A DNA stretch of 64,000 nucleotides, taken from NCBI RefSeq assembly GCF_964048965.1, contig NZ_OZ040189.1, forward strand, positions 930,001 to 994,000, in the 5' to 3' direction. Source of the DNA: Tenacibaculum sp. 190130A14a (GTDB lineage Bacteria > Bacteroidota > Bacteroidia > Flavobacteriales > Flavobacteriaceae). Shown piece after piece: positions 50,270 through 59,778 of the stretch. A model generated the notes under the pieces. The model worked only from the letters and a program-made list of their open reading frames with translations, was not told the origin of the DNA and made no database searches. Within the stretch, counting starts at the first letter, position 1. Each line of letters begins with the position of its first letter. The translations under genes were made by a program, and so were the position numbers.

Positions 50270-52612
50270 ATGAAAAAACACATCTTAAGTTTATTACTTC
50301 TGTGTTTAGCTCTAACACTAAATGCTCAGAAAAAGACCTACGCTGTTGGTTTTTTATTTGATGAAGTAAATATAGAAGCAAAACCGCTTTTAGAGCAGTT
50401 AAAAAAGGAAATAAAAGCGGTGGTTGGAGAAGATGCTACCATTGTTTTCAACTCCAAGAATCAGCTGGTTAGTGGATATGATATTGCTAAAGCAAGATCC
50501 AATTACAACCAATTAAAACAAACCTGTGATATTATAATTTCATTTGGTGCTTTTGACAATTTGGTAATTCGCCAAGAAAAAGCATATCCCGTTCCTGTGT
50601 TAACCGTTGGAGGTTTGAGTAGTGAGGTGTCTGGAATAAATAAGTTACAGAAAACATCAGGTATCAATAACCTAACTTACATTGTTTCTAATGATAGTTT
50701 TTCCGAAGATATTAAAACCTTTCAGCAATTAGCAAAGTTTAAAACAGTAGGAATTGTTGTAGAAAGACCCTTAACAGAATTAATAGATTTTAATGAGGTG
50801 TTTCATAAGAGTTTAAAAGGAAGTGAAATTAATTTTAAATTGATTCCTTATACTACTTTAGATGATATTTTTAAGAATTTAAACGGAATCGATGCCTTAC
50901 AACTAGCAGGAGGATTCTCGTTAAAAACTTCAGAAGTAAAAGAATTGGCCCAAAAACTAATTGAGCAAAAAATACCATCGTTTAGTTCTGTAAGAAAATC
51001 AGATGTAGCTAACGGGATTTTAGCTACTAATCAAACCGAAGATAATTTTAATACCTTCTTTCGTAGAATAGCCCTTTCTATAGAGTCTTATGTGAACGGA
51101 ACTAATTTTTCTGAACTTCCAGTACTATTAGATTTCAATAATGAACTAACCTTAAATTTTAATACGGCTCAAGCTCTAGATGTACCCTTACGATATAGTT
51201 TAATTGGTCAAACAGAATTTATAGGAGATGTCAATAACAATCCATCGGCACAGAAGGTATATGATTTACCAATGGTGATTAATGATGTACTTGAAAATAA
51301 TCTATCATTACAAGCGGTTGAAAAAGACGTGTTGGTTAGCGAACAAAATGTAAAAACAGCTAAAAGTAATTACTTACCAAGTGTTACTGCTACGGCAACA
51401 GGAACTTATGTAGATCCTAATATTGCAGAAATAAGTAACGGACAAAATCCAGAATTTGGAGCTTCTGGAAATGTTACGTTACAACAAGTGGTGTTTTCAG
51501 AAAGTGCTAATGCAAATATTCGCATTCAAAAAAGCCTAGCAAAGGCACAACGAGAACAATTTAACACAGAGCAATTAGATGCTATTTTTAATGGAGCAAA
51601 TGCCTATTTCAATGCCTTGATTCTTAAGGCGAATTTAGATATTCAAATGCGCAATTTAGACCTTACCAAAAAGAACTTACAAATTGCCGAAGAGAACTAT
51701 AATGCAGGACAATCAGGAAAAACCGATGTATTGCGTTTACAAAGTCAGCAAGCACAGAATACACAAGCCATGATTGAAGCTATTAATCGATTGAATCAAA
51801 GTTTTATCGGAATCAATCAATTAACCAATAATGCAACCGATTATGAAATAGATGTAAAAGAAGCTTCTTTAGATGAAGAATTGTTTCAGCAGTATAACTA
51901 CGATAAGTTTATTGATATTCTTGATTCTCCCGTACAACGTGATCCTTTTGTAGAATTTTTGATTCAAGAAGCTTTAAAAAACGCTCCAGAATTAAAGCAA
52001 TTAAACTACAATTTAGATGCAGTAAAACGTCAAACAAAACTATATGGTAAAGGACGTTTCTTGCCTACACTTGCGCTGCAAGGACAATACAATTATCAGT
52101 TTTCACGCTCTGGAGTAGGAAGTACATTTCCAACGGGCTTTCCTACGCCTCCAGATGGAAATTATAATGTCGGATTGAACTTAAGCTTGCCTATTTTTAA
52201 TAAAAACACCAATAATATTAACAAGCAAACGGCCATTATTCAGCAAGAACAAATTGAAATAAACTCAAATAATGTGAAGCTAGCTATTTCAGCCAACGTA
52301 AGAAATGGCGTGTTGAGTTTAATCAATCAAATTTCAAATATTGAATTGTCAAAAGTTTCAGAAGTATCTGCAAAAGAAGCGCTTGATTTAACGCAAACAT
52401 CGTATTCTACAGGAGCTGTAAATATTGTTCAACTATTGGATGCACAAAACAATTATCTGAATGCGCAATTGGCTAAAGCAAATGCAATATACAATTACCT
52501 CATAGCAACATTGCAATTAGAGCGTTATTTAGGGTATTACTTTTTATTACATACCGATGATGATAATGCAAAGTTTAACCAACGTTTTTTAGAATTCTTG
52601 AATAACAACTAA
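50270..52612 (+). CDS. TolC-family outer membrane efflux protein with N-terminal substrate-binding-like domain
   Basis: The 780-residue protein has a signal peptide (LCLALTLNAQ). Residues about 22-310 resemble an ABC-type substrate-binding (type 1 periplasmic) domain (YAVGFLFDEVNIEA, CDIIISFGAFDNLVIR, VPVLTVGGL, KTVGIVVERP). Residues about 325-780 are a TolC-type channel protein with duplicated coiled-coil repeats (NYNAGQSGKTDVLRLQSQQAQNTQ and SYSTGAVNIVQLLDAQNNYLNAQ, each given as overlapping motifs). Ordinary TolC proteins have about 450 residues and lack the N-terminal domain. It supplies the outer membrane channel for the RND pump encoded next; the extra domain might bind a ligand or close the channel. 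Confidence 0.88.
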   Translation: MKKHILSLLLLCLALTLNAQKKTYAVGFLFDEVNIEAKPLLEQLKKEIKAVVGEDATIVFNSKNQLVSGYDIAKARSNYNQLKQTCDIIISFGAFDNLVIRQEKAYPVPVLTVGGLSSEVSGINKLQKTSGINNLTYIVSNDSFSEDIKTFQQLAKFKTVGIVVERPLTELIDFNEVFHKSLKGSEINFKLIPYTTLDDIFKNLNGIDALQLAGGFSLKTSEVKELAQKLIEQKIPSFSSVRKSDVANGILATNQTEDNFNTFFRRIALSIESYVNGTNFSELPVLLDFNNELTLNFNTAQALDVPLRYSLIGQTEFIGDVNNNPSAQKVYDLPMVINDVLENNLSLQAVEKDVLVSEQNVKTAKSNYLPSVTATATGTYVDPNIAEISNGQNPEFGASGNVTLQQVVFSESANANIRIQKSLAKAQREQFNTEQLDAIFNGANAYFNALILKANLDIQMRNLDLTKKNLQIAEENYNAGQSGKTDVLRLQSQQAQNTQAMIEAINRLNQSFIGINQLTNNATDYEIDVKEASLDEELFQQYNYDKFIDILDSPVQRDPFVEFLIQEALKNAPELKQLNYNLDAVKRQTKLYGKGRFLPTLALQGQYNYQFSRSGVGSTFPTGFPTPPDGNYNVGLNLSLPIFNKNTNNINKQTAIIQQEQIEINSNNVKLAISANVRNGVLSLINQISNIELSKVSEVSAKEALDLTQTSYSTGAVNIVQLLDAQNNYLNAQLAKANAIYNYLIATLQLERYLGYYFLLHTDDDNAKFNQRFLEFLNNN

Positions 52613-52640
52613 TACAACTAATCTACAATACACCAACACC

Positions 52641-53726
52641 ATGAAAAACATCACTCAATTAATATTATTATGTGTTTTTTCTCTAATTTTCTTTTCATGT
52701 GGTAAAGAGAAAAAAGAAGTACAACAAGCATTAAGACCTGTAAAGTATCAACAAATTGGATATTTGGGAGGCGATAAAATCCGTACGTTTAGTGGAACTG
52801 CAAAGACCGATAAAATCATCAATTTAAGCTTTAGAAGTTCAGGGATTATTACTGAGTTTAATATGAAACTGGGACAAAAAGTAAACAAAGGACAATTGTT
52901 AGCAAAACTGGACAATGTACAATCGAGATTGTCATTTGAACAAGCAAGAACCCAAGTAAACAGTGCACAATCGCAAATGAATACAGCAAAGTTAGGATTG
53001 AATCGTGTACGTTCTTTGTATGAAAAAGGGAGTGCTTCTTTAAGTGATTTTGAAAATGCAAAGAACAGTTATAAAACGGCGCAAGAAGCATTCAACTCAG
53101 CAAAAAGAGGATTGGATATTCAGGCAGAACAAATAAAATTTGGATTTATCTATGCACCCGATAGTGGAGTCATTGCTTCGGTAAGTGCTGAAATTGATGA
53201 AAATGTAAATCCAGGGCAAACCATTGCAACCTTGAATGCTGGAACCGAAATGGAAATTACCTTAGGATTGCCAGAAAGTGTGATTAATGGTGTAAAAGAG
53301 AATATGAAAGTAGATGTAACTTTTACCGCATTGGCAAATAAAAAATTTATTGGAAAGGTAACGGAAGTTGCGCCGGCAGTGAGTGCCAATACAGCTACAT
53401 ATCCAGTAAAAATTGCAGTCACAAATCCATCAGATTTAATTAAAAGTGGAATGGCATCGAATGTAACTTTCGATTTTGGAAATCATACCTTAGATGATAA
53501 AGTGTTGGTGGCTCCTGCACATGCTGTGGGAGAAGATAGTAATGGGAATTTTGTATTTGTTGTGAATGGAGAAGGAGAGAAAGGAACGGTTAAAAAGCAA
53601 AAAGTAACCATAGGCAAGCTTACTTCAGAAGGTTTCGAAATAACTTCAGGATTAAATGCAGGACAGAAGATAGCTACAGCAGGGTTGCAAACTTTGTTAG
53701 ATGGGCAAGAAGTAAAATTGAATTAA
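52641..53726 (+). CDS. RND efflux periplasmic adaptor (membrane fusion) lipoprotein
   Basis: The 361-residue protein has a lipoprotein signal (SLIFFSCGK, Cys near 20) and the adaptor layout. The first lipoyl half contains LGQKVNKGQLLAKLDN, then comes a helical hairpin (about 95-160, with SLYEKGSASLSDFENAK), the second lipoyl half IYAPDSGVIASVSAEIDENVNPGQ, and beta-barrel and membrane-proximal domains ending GLQTLLDGQEVKLN. It bridges the RND transporter and the TolC channel. It lies 28 bp after the TolC gene and 19 bp before the transporter gene. Confidence 0.95.
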   Translation: MKNITQLILLCVFSLIFFSCGKEKKEVQQALRPVKYQQIGYLGGDKIRTFSGTAKTDKIINLSFRSSGIITEFNMKLGQKVNKGQLLAKLDNVQSRLSFEQARTQVNSAQSQMNTAKLGLNRVRSLYEKGSASLSDFENAKNSYKTAQEAFNSAKRGLDIQAEQIKFGFIYAPDSGVIASVSAEIDENVNPGQTIATLNAGTEMEITLGLPESVINGVKENMKVDVTFTALANKKFIGKVTEVAPAVSANTATYPVKIAVTNPSDLIKSGMASNVTFDFGNHTLDDKVLVAPAHAVGEDSNGNFVFVVNGEGEKGTVKKQKVTIGKLTSEGFEITSGLNAGQKIATAGLQTLLDGQEVKLN

Positions 53727-53745
53727 TCTAACAAAACCAGTCAAT

Positions 53746-56700
53746 ATGAATTTAGCAAAATTCTCAATAGATAAGAATAGAATTACCCTAATGGTACTTG
53801 CAACCATTGTTATCATGGGGCTTGTCATGTATTCTGGATTGTCGCGTGATAGTATGCCTCCATATACAGTACGCGTAGCAACGGTAGTTTCTGTATTTCC
53901 AGGGGCGAGTCCTGAGCGTGTAGAACAATTGGTAACGGATAAGATAGAAAAAGTAGCACAAGAATTACCTGAGTTAAAAGATGTAAATTCTACGTCTCGT
54001 ACAGGATTATCGGTAGTTTCAGTAACTTTAAAAGATGAAACCTCTCCTGAAAAATTACAATCTGTTTGGGATCGTTTACGAAGAAAATTAAACGCTATTC
54101 AAGGGTTACCGCAAGGAGTGAATCCGAATTTGAATGATGACGGAATTGGAGATGTATATGGTATTGTGGTTGGTTTAACTTCAGATGGGTTTAGCTATGC
54201 TGAAATGAAAGATTATGCCGATGATATCAAAGATGATTTGATTCGCTTACCAGATGCTGCAAAAGTAAGTATGGGAGGTTCACAAGACGAACGTGTATTT
54301 GTTGAATTTGACAATACGCGTTTAAAAGAATATGGTTTGTCTGCTTCTAAACTGCAACAAATAATTGGTACCACCAATATTTTAAACTCAGGAGGTCAGG
54401 TAAATGTAGGGGATGAACGTATTATTTTAGAACCTACTGGAAACTTTAACTCGGTAAGTGATATTAGAGATATGTTGGTGCCTGTGGGAAATGGATCTCA
54501 ACTGGTAAAATTGGGAGATATTACGACAGTTAAAAAAGGTTATGTAGATCCGTCAAGTCAAGAAGTATTTATCAATGGGAAAAAAGCCATTTCATTACAT
54601 GTCAACCTAAAGAAAAACTCGAATGTAATTGAGTTAGGAAATCAAGTAAATGGTGTTGTGAATGAATGGCAAAATAGATTACCAGTTGGATTAGAACTAA
54701 CCCGTGTATCATCTTTAGATACCTATATTGATGATAAAGTAGATAACTTTATTAGCAATCTAATGCAATCTATTGCGATTGTATTAGTGGTAATGTTAGT
54801 ATTTCTAGGATTCCGAACTGGTTTTGTGATTGCAAGTTTAATTCCGATTGTAACCATCATGACTTTGATGATTATGGGGCTGATGAAAATAGGATTGAAT
54901 CAAGTAACATTAGCGGCCTTAATTATGGCATTAGGAATGCTGGTAGATAATGCCATTGTGGTAGCAGAAACCATTATGGTAAAGCTCGAACAAGGCGTTG
55001 ATAAGTATAAGGCTGCAGTAGATGCATTCTCAGAATTATGGATGCCTTTATTAATTTCTACCTTAACTACATCGGCAGCCTTTTTAGCCTTTTATTTATC
55101 GCCAACTTCTATGGGAGATATTGTAGGGCCTATTTTCGTAGTAATTTCTATTGCGTTATTATCTTCTTGGTTTATTGCGTTAACCGTAATTACCTTATTC
55201 TGTTATTTATTCTTAAAAGTAGCGCCAAAAGAAACTAAAACACCTAGTTTGATTGATCGTGTGATTAATAATTTAAAAGTGGGGTATAAGGATTTAATCA
55301 TGGTAGCACTTCGTAATAAATACAAAGTGATTGTAGGAATTTTTATTGCCTTTTTTGCTTCCTTATATGGTTTCGGATTTATTCCATTTGTATTCTTCCC
55401 AGATAGTGATCGAAATATGATTACGGTAGATATTAATTTACCACAAGGAACAAAAATTGAGCGTACCAAAGAAGTGGTGGCTGCTTTGGAGAAATACATG
55501 ATTGATAACCTAAAAACCAAAGAGGGTCGTGAGTTAGGAATCGTAGATTGGAGTGCCTATGTTGGAGAAGGACCAGAGTCCTATGATTTAGGATATTCGC
55601 CAGATGAAGCCAATTCAAACTATGCCCATATCTTGGTAAATACTTCTTCGTTTAATGAGAATAAGGAAATGATAGCGCAATTAGATAGCTATGCGTTTAA
55701 CAATTTTCCGAATGCAGATATTCGTGTAAGTACCTTATCTAGTGGTGGAGCAAGTACTCCGATTGAAATAGAAGTTTCAGGGAATAATCCAGATGAATTG
55801 GCGAAAATTTCAGAAGCGGTAAAACTAAAACTTTCAAGTATCTCAGGAACCAAGAATATCAAAGATAACTGGGGACCAAAGAGTAAGAAGTTTTTGGTAA
55901 AAGTAGATCAAAGTAGAGCGCAAACAGCAGGGGTTTCAAGTTCTGATATTGCTACTTCGTTAACTACGGTATTAGACGGATTTCAAACAGGAGAGTACCG
56001 AGAAGATGACAAATCAATTCCAATTGTCATGCGTGCAGATGCATCACAACAACAATCCTTAGCTTCTTTAGAAACCTTGAATGTATTTGCACAATCGAGT
56101 GGTAGAAGTGTACCTTTATTGCAAGTAGCAGAGATTATTCCGCAATGGCAATATGGTAAGATTGTACGTAAGAATTTGCGAAGAACCATTAATATTACGA
56201 GTAAGCTAACAGCGAATGGAAATGCTACCGCAATTACCAATGAAATTACACCTTGGTTAGATGAGCAAATGAAAACTTGGCCATCAGGATATACTTATGA
56301 ATTAGGTGGAGAAGCAAAACAATCAGCAGAAAGTATGGGTTCTGTCATTGGATATTTACCAATTTCTGGATTTATCATTGTATTGTTATTAATCATTCAG
56401 TTTAACTCGTTCCGTAAAATGTTTATGGTAGTATTAACCATTCCATTAGGAATAATTGGAGTGGTGATTGGCTTATTGACCTTCCAAGAACCTTTCGGAT
56501 TTATGCCTTTCTTAGGGGTGATTTCTTTAGCAGGAATTGTAATTAACAATGCCATTGTATTGATAGACCGTATGGAAATAGAATTGGCAGCAGGACGTAG
56601 TGAACAAGATTCTGTAATCGCAGCCTGTTTACAACGTTTCAGACCTATTTTATTGGCAACCTTTACAACGGTATTAGGATTGATTCCATTATATCTTTCA

Positions 56701-56856
56701 GGAGGAGAGATGTGGGAAGGAATGGCCGTAAGTATTATGATCGGATTGTTATTTGGTACCATTATTACCTTATTGTTTATCCCATCCTTGTACAGTGCTT
56801 TGTTTAAAGTGAGTTATAAAGGCTATGACTTTAACGAGCAATTATTAGAAGAATAA
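53746..56856 (+). CDS. RND-family efflux transporter (inner membrane pump)
   Basis: The 1036-residue protein has the 12-helix duplicated RND layout: a first membrane segment after NRITLMVLATIVIMG, a large periplasmic loop with FPGASPERVEQLVTDKIE, helices including ALIMALGMLVDNAIVVAETIM (TM4, described in parts), and a second half ending GMAVSIMIGLLFGTII. It belongs to the AcrB/MexB-like HAE family. In TM4, where AcrB has two Asp residues, this protein has LVDN, one Asp and one Asn. It pumps compounds out of the cell using the proton gradient with the two preceding gene products. The substrate is unknown. Confidence 0.95.
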   Translation: MNLAKFSIDKNRITLMVLATIVIMGLVMYSGLSRDSMPPYTVRVATVVSVFPGASPERVEQLVTDKIEKVAQELPELKDVNSTSRTGLSVVSVTLKDETSPEKLQSVWDRLRRKLNAIQGLPQGVNPNLNDDGIGDVYGIVVGLTSDGFSYAEMKDYADDIKDDLIRLPDAAKVSMGGSQDERVFVEFDNTRLKEYGLSASKLQQIIGTTNILNSGGQVNVGDERIILEPTGNFNSVSDIRDMLVPVGNGSQLVKLGDITTVKKGYVDPSSQEVFINGKKAISLHVNLKKNSNVIELGNQVNGVVNEWQNRLPVGLELTRVSSLDTYIDDKVDNFISNLMQSIAIVLVVMLVFLGFRTGFVIASLIPIVTIMTLMIMGLMKIGLNQVTLAALIMALGMLVDNAIVVAETIMVKLEQGVDKYKAAVDAFSELWMPLLISTLTTSAAFLAFYLSPTSMGDIVGPIFVVISIALLSSWFIALTVITLFCYLFLKVAPKETKTPSLIDRVINNLKVGYKDLIMVALRNKYKVIVGIFIAFFASLYGFGFIPFVFFPDSDRNMITVDINLPQGTKIERTKEVVAALEKYMIDNLKTKEGRELGIVDWSAYVGEGPESYDLGYSPDEANSNYAHILVNTSSFNENKEMIAQLDSYAFNNFPNADIRVSTLSSGGASTPIEIEVSGNNPDELAKISEAVKLKLSSISGTKNIKDNWGPKSKKFLVKVDQSRAQTAGVSSSDIATSLTTVLDGFQTGEYREDDKSIPIVMRADASQQQSLASLETLNVFAQSSGRSVPLLQVAEIIPQWQYGKIVRKNLRRTINITSKLTANGNATAITNEITPWLDEQMKTWPSGYTYELGGEAKQSAESMGSVIGYLPISGFIIVLLLIIQFNSFRKMFMVVLTIPLGIIGVVIGLLTFQEPFGFMPFLGVISLAGIVINNAIVLIDRMEIELAAGRSEQDSVIAACLQRFRPILLATFTTVLGLIPLYLSGGEMWEGMAVSIMIGLLFGTIITLLFIPSLYSALFKVSYKGYDFNEQLLEE

Positions 56857-56874
56857 AAAAGTATAGCATTATAT

Positions 56875-56905
56875 AAAAAAATCCACCTCTAGGGTGGATT
56901 TTTTG
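56875..56905. terminator. Terminator between the RND operon and gmk
   Basis: AATCCACC and GGGTGGATT form the stem around CTCTA, flanked by A-runs and T-runs on both sides. It lies 19 bases after the RND gene and directly before the end of the converging gmk gene, so it can work in both directions. Confidence 0.85.
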
Positions 56906-56906
56906 T

Positions 56907-57479
56907 TTATTGATTTAAAAAGGAATCTATAATTCGTTCTGCTTCTTTGGAGGAAATTTCAGGATTGTCGTTTACCAAAATAACATCAAAATCTTTGGCA
57001 TATTCCATTTCTTTTTTGGCTTTACCTAATCTCGTTTGAAGCGTAGCTTCGGTTTCTGTTTTTCTATTTCTTAAACGATTCTCTAATTCTTCTATGGAGG
57101 GAGCTTTTACGAAAACGGAAAGAGCTTTATCTCCGAAGTACTTTTTTAAATTTAAGCCACCAATAACATCTACATCAAAAACAATTACTTTACCAGCCTT
57201 CCAAATACGTTGTACTTCAGATTTTAGAGTGCCGTAAAAATTGTCTTCATATACTTCTTCCCATTCAATAAATTCATTAGCAGCTATTTTTGATGTAAAC
57301 TCTTCTACCGACAAGAAATAATAATCTTTGTCATTAGATTCAATGTTTCTTTTGGCTCTGCTACAGACAGAAATTGAAAAAGATAATTGATTGTTTACAG
57401 AAAGTAAGTGTTTGACAATAGTTGTTTTTCCTGCCCCCGAAGGTGCTGAAAAAATAACAACCTTCTCATTTTGTTTCAT
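56907..57479 (-). CDS. gmk: Guanylate kinase
   Basis: The 190-residue enzyme has the P-loop [13 protein letters not shown] near residues 9-21, SVCSRAKRN in the GMP-binding region and [19 protein letters not shown] (in parts) further on. It phosphorylates GMP to GDP. The start at 57479 gives the family's normal N-terminus [15 protein letters not shown]; an in-frame ATG at 57545 lies upstream in a hairpin and is not conserved. It converges with the RND operon across a shared terminator. Confidence 0.96.
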   Translation of the reverse strand: MKQNEKVVIFSAPSGAGKTTIVKHLLSVNNQLSFSISVCSRAKRNIESNDKDYYFLSVEEFTSKIAANEFIEWEEVYEDNFYGTLKSEVQRIWKAGKVIVFDVDVIGGLNLKKYFGDKALSVFVKAPSIEELENRLRNRKTETEATLQTRLGKAKKEMEYAKDFDVILVNDNPEISSKEAERIIDSFLNQ

Positions 57480-57533
57480 GCTATTTTTTATTTGGTTCTG
57501 CAAAAATACAATGAAAATTTTTTGGAATTGAAA

Positions 57534-57563
57534 AGCCTGAAACAAGTTCGGTTATTTCAGGCT
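57534..57563 (-). terminator. Terminator after the VOC gene
   Basis: AGCCTGAAA (57534-57542) and TTTCAGGCT (57555-57563) form a perfect 9-bp stem, followed on the minus strand by TTTTC, 11 bases after the VOC gene stop codon. Confidence 0.65.
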
Positions 57564-57573
57564 CTTAAATGTT

Positions 57574-57972
57574 TTAGAAATTATAACTGGAAATTTCGAT
57601 TAAGTTTTGATCTGGGTCTCTTGCATAAATAGAGCGTATGTCTCCTAAAGCTCCAGTTCTTTTAATGATGTCTGGATACATTTTTAAGTTGTTGAATTCT
57701 AGAATTTCTTTGACATCATTTAGAGGTATTGAAGTTATTAGACATAAGTCTGCGGTACCTGGCAGTGCAATAGTGGCTTTGGGTTCAATTTCTTCTCCTT
57801 TAATATGTAAATTGATTTTTTGATCTCCAAATTTTAATGCTTTTCTATTGTCTCCAAAAGAAATCAAATCCATATCTAATACTTCAGTATAAAAAACAAT
57901 TGTTTTTTCTAAGTCATTTACAGTTAAGACTAAATGATCTAACCTTTGAATAGGTATCTTTTTATCTTTCAT
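57574..57972 (-). CDS. VOC (glyoxalase/bleomycin-resistance-like) family protein
   Basis: The 132-residue protein has the VOC pattern RLDHLVLTVNDLEKTIVFYTEVL (motifs near residues 8-30) with the metal-ligand His, and the C-terminal IYARDPDQNLIEISSY with the ligand Glu. Two beta-alpha-beta-beta-beta units of a small VOC dioxygenase/glyoxalase fold fit the length. The substrate is unknown. The chosen ATG at 57972 overlaps the end of the upstream PEBP-like gene by 11 bp, so the two are co-translated. Confidence 0.9.
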   Translation of the reverse strand: MKDKKIPIQRLDHLVLTVNDLEKTIVFYTEVLDMDLISFGDNRKALKFGDQKINLHIKGEEIEPKATIALPGTADLCLITSIPLNDVKEILEFNNLKMYPDIIKRTGALGDIRSIYARDPDQNLIEISSYNF

Positions 57973-58501
57973 AATACATAACAATAGAAGACTTTGCTAA
58001 AGTATTTGCATTCAGATAATAACCTACTATTGCTGGATTTGTGTTTTTGTCTAAACCAAGTTTGTCTGTTTTTAAAGCGTAAACAGTGATTACGTATTGA
58101 TGTGGTCCGTGACCTTCGGGTGGACAGGGTCCTCCGTAACCAGATTTACCAAAATTTGTAATGCTCTGTATGGCTTTTTTGGGTAATAGATTTGTTGAAA
58201 TATTTCCTGCACCTGATTTAATTTTATTAATATTTGCGGGAATATCAAAAACTACCCAATGCCACCAACCACTACCAGTAGGAGCGTCTTTATCGTACAT
58301 GGTAATTCCAAAACTCTTAGTTCCTTTTGGAGCATTGACCCAACTAAGAGCTGGTGATGTATTGTCGCCTGAGCAACCAAATCCATTGAATTCTTCTTTT
58401 TTGGTTGCTTGGCCTCCAATATCTGAACTGGACAATGTGAATGTTTGTGACCAAATAATACTTGGTAATGTAAATGCTAATAAGATAAGTACTCGTTTCA
58501 T
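57962..58501 (-). CDS. YbhB/YbcL family PEBP-like protein, secreted
   Basis: The 179-residue protein has a signal peptide (LLAFTLPSIIWSQ) and the bacterial phosphatidylethanolamine-binding signature: FGCSGDNTSPALSW, GITMYDKDAPTGSGWWHWVVFD (in parts) and GYGGPCPPEGHGPHQYVITVYAL (in parts). The family is related to eukaryotic Raf kinase inhibitor proteins, but its bacterial role is unclear. Export to the periplasm is predicted. It overlaps the VOC gene downstream. Confidence 0.93.
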   Translation of the reverse strand: MKRVLILLAFTLPSIIWSQTFTLSSSDIGGQATKKEEFNGFGCSGDNTSPALSWVNAPKGTKSFGITMYDKDAPTGSGWWHWVVFDIPANINKIKSGAGNISTNLLPKKAIQSITNFGKSGYGGPCPPEGHGPHQYVITVYALKTDKLGLDKNTNPAIVGYYLNANTLAKSSIVMYYER

Positions 58502-58594
58502 TTGCTTAGATTTTTAATTATTCTCTTTTGCAAATTTCAGAATGAAATGAATGTTTCTGTTAGCTGGTTTAGTTCAAAAAGTATACTAAAAAGT

Positions 58595-59422
58595 TCATTT
58601 TGAATGTTGTTGAAATTGTTTAGGAGTTATTCCGTATTCTTTTTTAAAGGCACTTATGTATCTTGATAAACTACCAAAGCCATATTTTAAGTAAATGTCA
58701 GAAGCTCTTAAATATTTGTCTTTTAAATCGTTCTTAGATAGTTCTAATCGTCTTTTTTTTATCCATTTAGAAGGAGTAGATTGATATTCTTGATAAAAGG
58801 CTCTTTTAAATGTAGACAAGCTCATATTACATAAAAAGGCTAACTCATCAACAGATAAACCTTTGGTTATATGTTTTTCAATTACCTGACGTAAACTAGA
58901 AGAATATCTGTCGGCTTTTAGAAAAGAGAAAAACTCATTTCCATAGGTTTCATAGCAGTAGATTAGTAGTTCTTCAATTTTAGCTTGCTGCATTCTATCT
59001 GAAGGAAGAATATTAAGAGATTTTATATAGAGTTTTATATAATTATCAAATGGTAAAACTCTGTATAGTTTAGTTTCATTATTTTCTTCATAGTTTATAT
59101 TTATATTATACTTGTTTATGAACTCAAGTAAAAAATCGTTTGAAAAAGTAATAAGCTTGCTTCTATAATTGGAGCTTGTAGAAAGTGTTTCAGTCATTAA
59201 ACAATTACCTCTTTTTACAATTAAAAAGTTTGAAGCTAAGATTTCTTCACTTTCATTTGAAGAATATATTTCTTTAACACCTTCCATTAAAAAACTGATG
59301 GTATAAAAATCAAACGATACTCTTTGTCTTGAAGAGATAATGTGATGTTCATAATCGATTATATAAGCATCTTTTTTAACTTCCTCACTTATTAGTTGTT
59401 CAGGTATGTTGATTATGCTCAT
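58595..59422 (-). CDS. AraC-family transcriptional regulator
   Basis: The 275-residue protein has a C-terminal double helix-turn-helix of the AraC/XylS type (about 172-270): GLSVDELAFLCNMSLSTFKRAF and IYLKYGFGSLSRYISAFKKEYGITP (both as overlapping motifs). The N-terminal 160 residues form a cupin-like sensing domain without recognisable ligand residues. It lies upstream of the PEBP-like and VOC genes on the same strand with a 93-bp gap and may control them. Its promoter region contains TAGTTTCCGA, half of the efflux operon operator. Confidence 0.92.
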   Translation of the reverse strand: MSIINIPEQLISEEVKKDAYIIDYEHHIISSRQRVSFDFYTISFLMEGVKEIYSSNESEEILASNFLIVKRGNCLMTETLSTSSNYRSKLITFSNDFLLEFINKYNININYEENNETKLYRVLPFDNYIKLYIKSLNILPSDRMQQAKIEELLIYCYETYGNEFFSFLKADRYSSSLRQVIEKHITKGLSVDELAFLCNMSLSTFKRAFYQEYQSTPSKWIKKRRLELSKNDLKDKYLRASDIYLKYGFGSLSRYISAFKKEYGITPKQFQQHSK

Positions 59423-59436
59423 TATAATTTTTATTG

Positions 59437-59462
59437 TAAATATACGAAGTCCTAGTTTCCGA
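59437..59462 (-). promoter_or_regulatory. Upstream region of the AraC gene with an operator half-site
   Basis: On the minus strand TATATTTA (59444-59437) is a 7/8 match to the -7 box, 14 bases before the ATG. Just upstream, TAGTTTCCGA on the plus strand (59453-59462) is identical to ten bases of the palindrome at 49747-49770. Only one half-site is present. Confidence 0.4.
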
Positions 59463-59567
59463 AAACTTTTTTGTTGGTTTGTTTTAACTTATTACCAGAG
59501 CACAAATTTGAGATAGATAAAACGTTATTGTTAAACGTACTGTTTTGCTATGAAGGTATGAAACATT

Positions 59568-59604
59568 AAAAAACCCTTTAAAACTCAGTTTTAAAGGGTT
59601 TTTT
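59568..59604 (-). terminator. Strong hairpin terminator next to a tRNA fragment
   Basis: Arms at 59568-59585 and 59587-59604 are perfectly complementary around one base, with A6 and T6 ends. It directly follows (on the minus strand) the duplicated tRNA-Arg 3' end at 59606-59620, as a terminator follows a tRNA gene. Confidence 0.75.
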
Positions 59605-59605
59605 C

Positions 59606-59620
59606 GTGACCTCGGCAGGA
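59606..59620 (-). repeat. Duplicated tRNA-Arg 3' end (possible attachment-site remnant)
   Basis: The 15 bases GTGACCTCGGCAGGA are identical to 59778-59792, the 3' end of the intact tRNA-Arg gene 172 bases upstream. Duplicated tRNA 3' ends are the usual trace of integration by tyrosine-recombinase elements. The sequence between (59621-59744) has no open frame and no recognisable recombinase remnant, so this is a fossil at most. Confidence 0.55.
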
Positions 59621-59744
59621 ATTTTCATAGAACATCCTGACTGAACTCTCTTCTGTAAATAAGAAACCACACAGCTGTCGCTATTTGTTCTTTGTTTTAT
59701 TCCAAAAGTTTCAAATTGAATTTGGTTTTTTCCATAAAAAAAAG

Positions 59745-59766
59745 AACCACACCATATGGTGTGGTT
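59745..59766 (-). terminator. Terminator of tRNA-Arg
   Basis: AACCACACCAT and ATGGTGTGGTT form a perfect 11-bp inverted repeat, followed on the minus strand by a run of T residues, 12 bases after the tRNA-Arg 3' end. Confidence 0.82.
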
Positions 59767-59778
59767 TCTTGCTTAATG

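Noticed and set aside
57574..57972. Bleomycin resistance or fosfomycin resistance protein
   Set aside because: The VOC fold is widespread and nothing in the sequence or context points to antibiotic binding.
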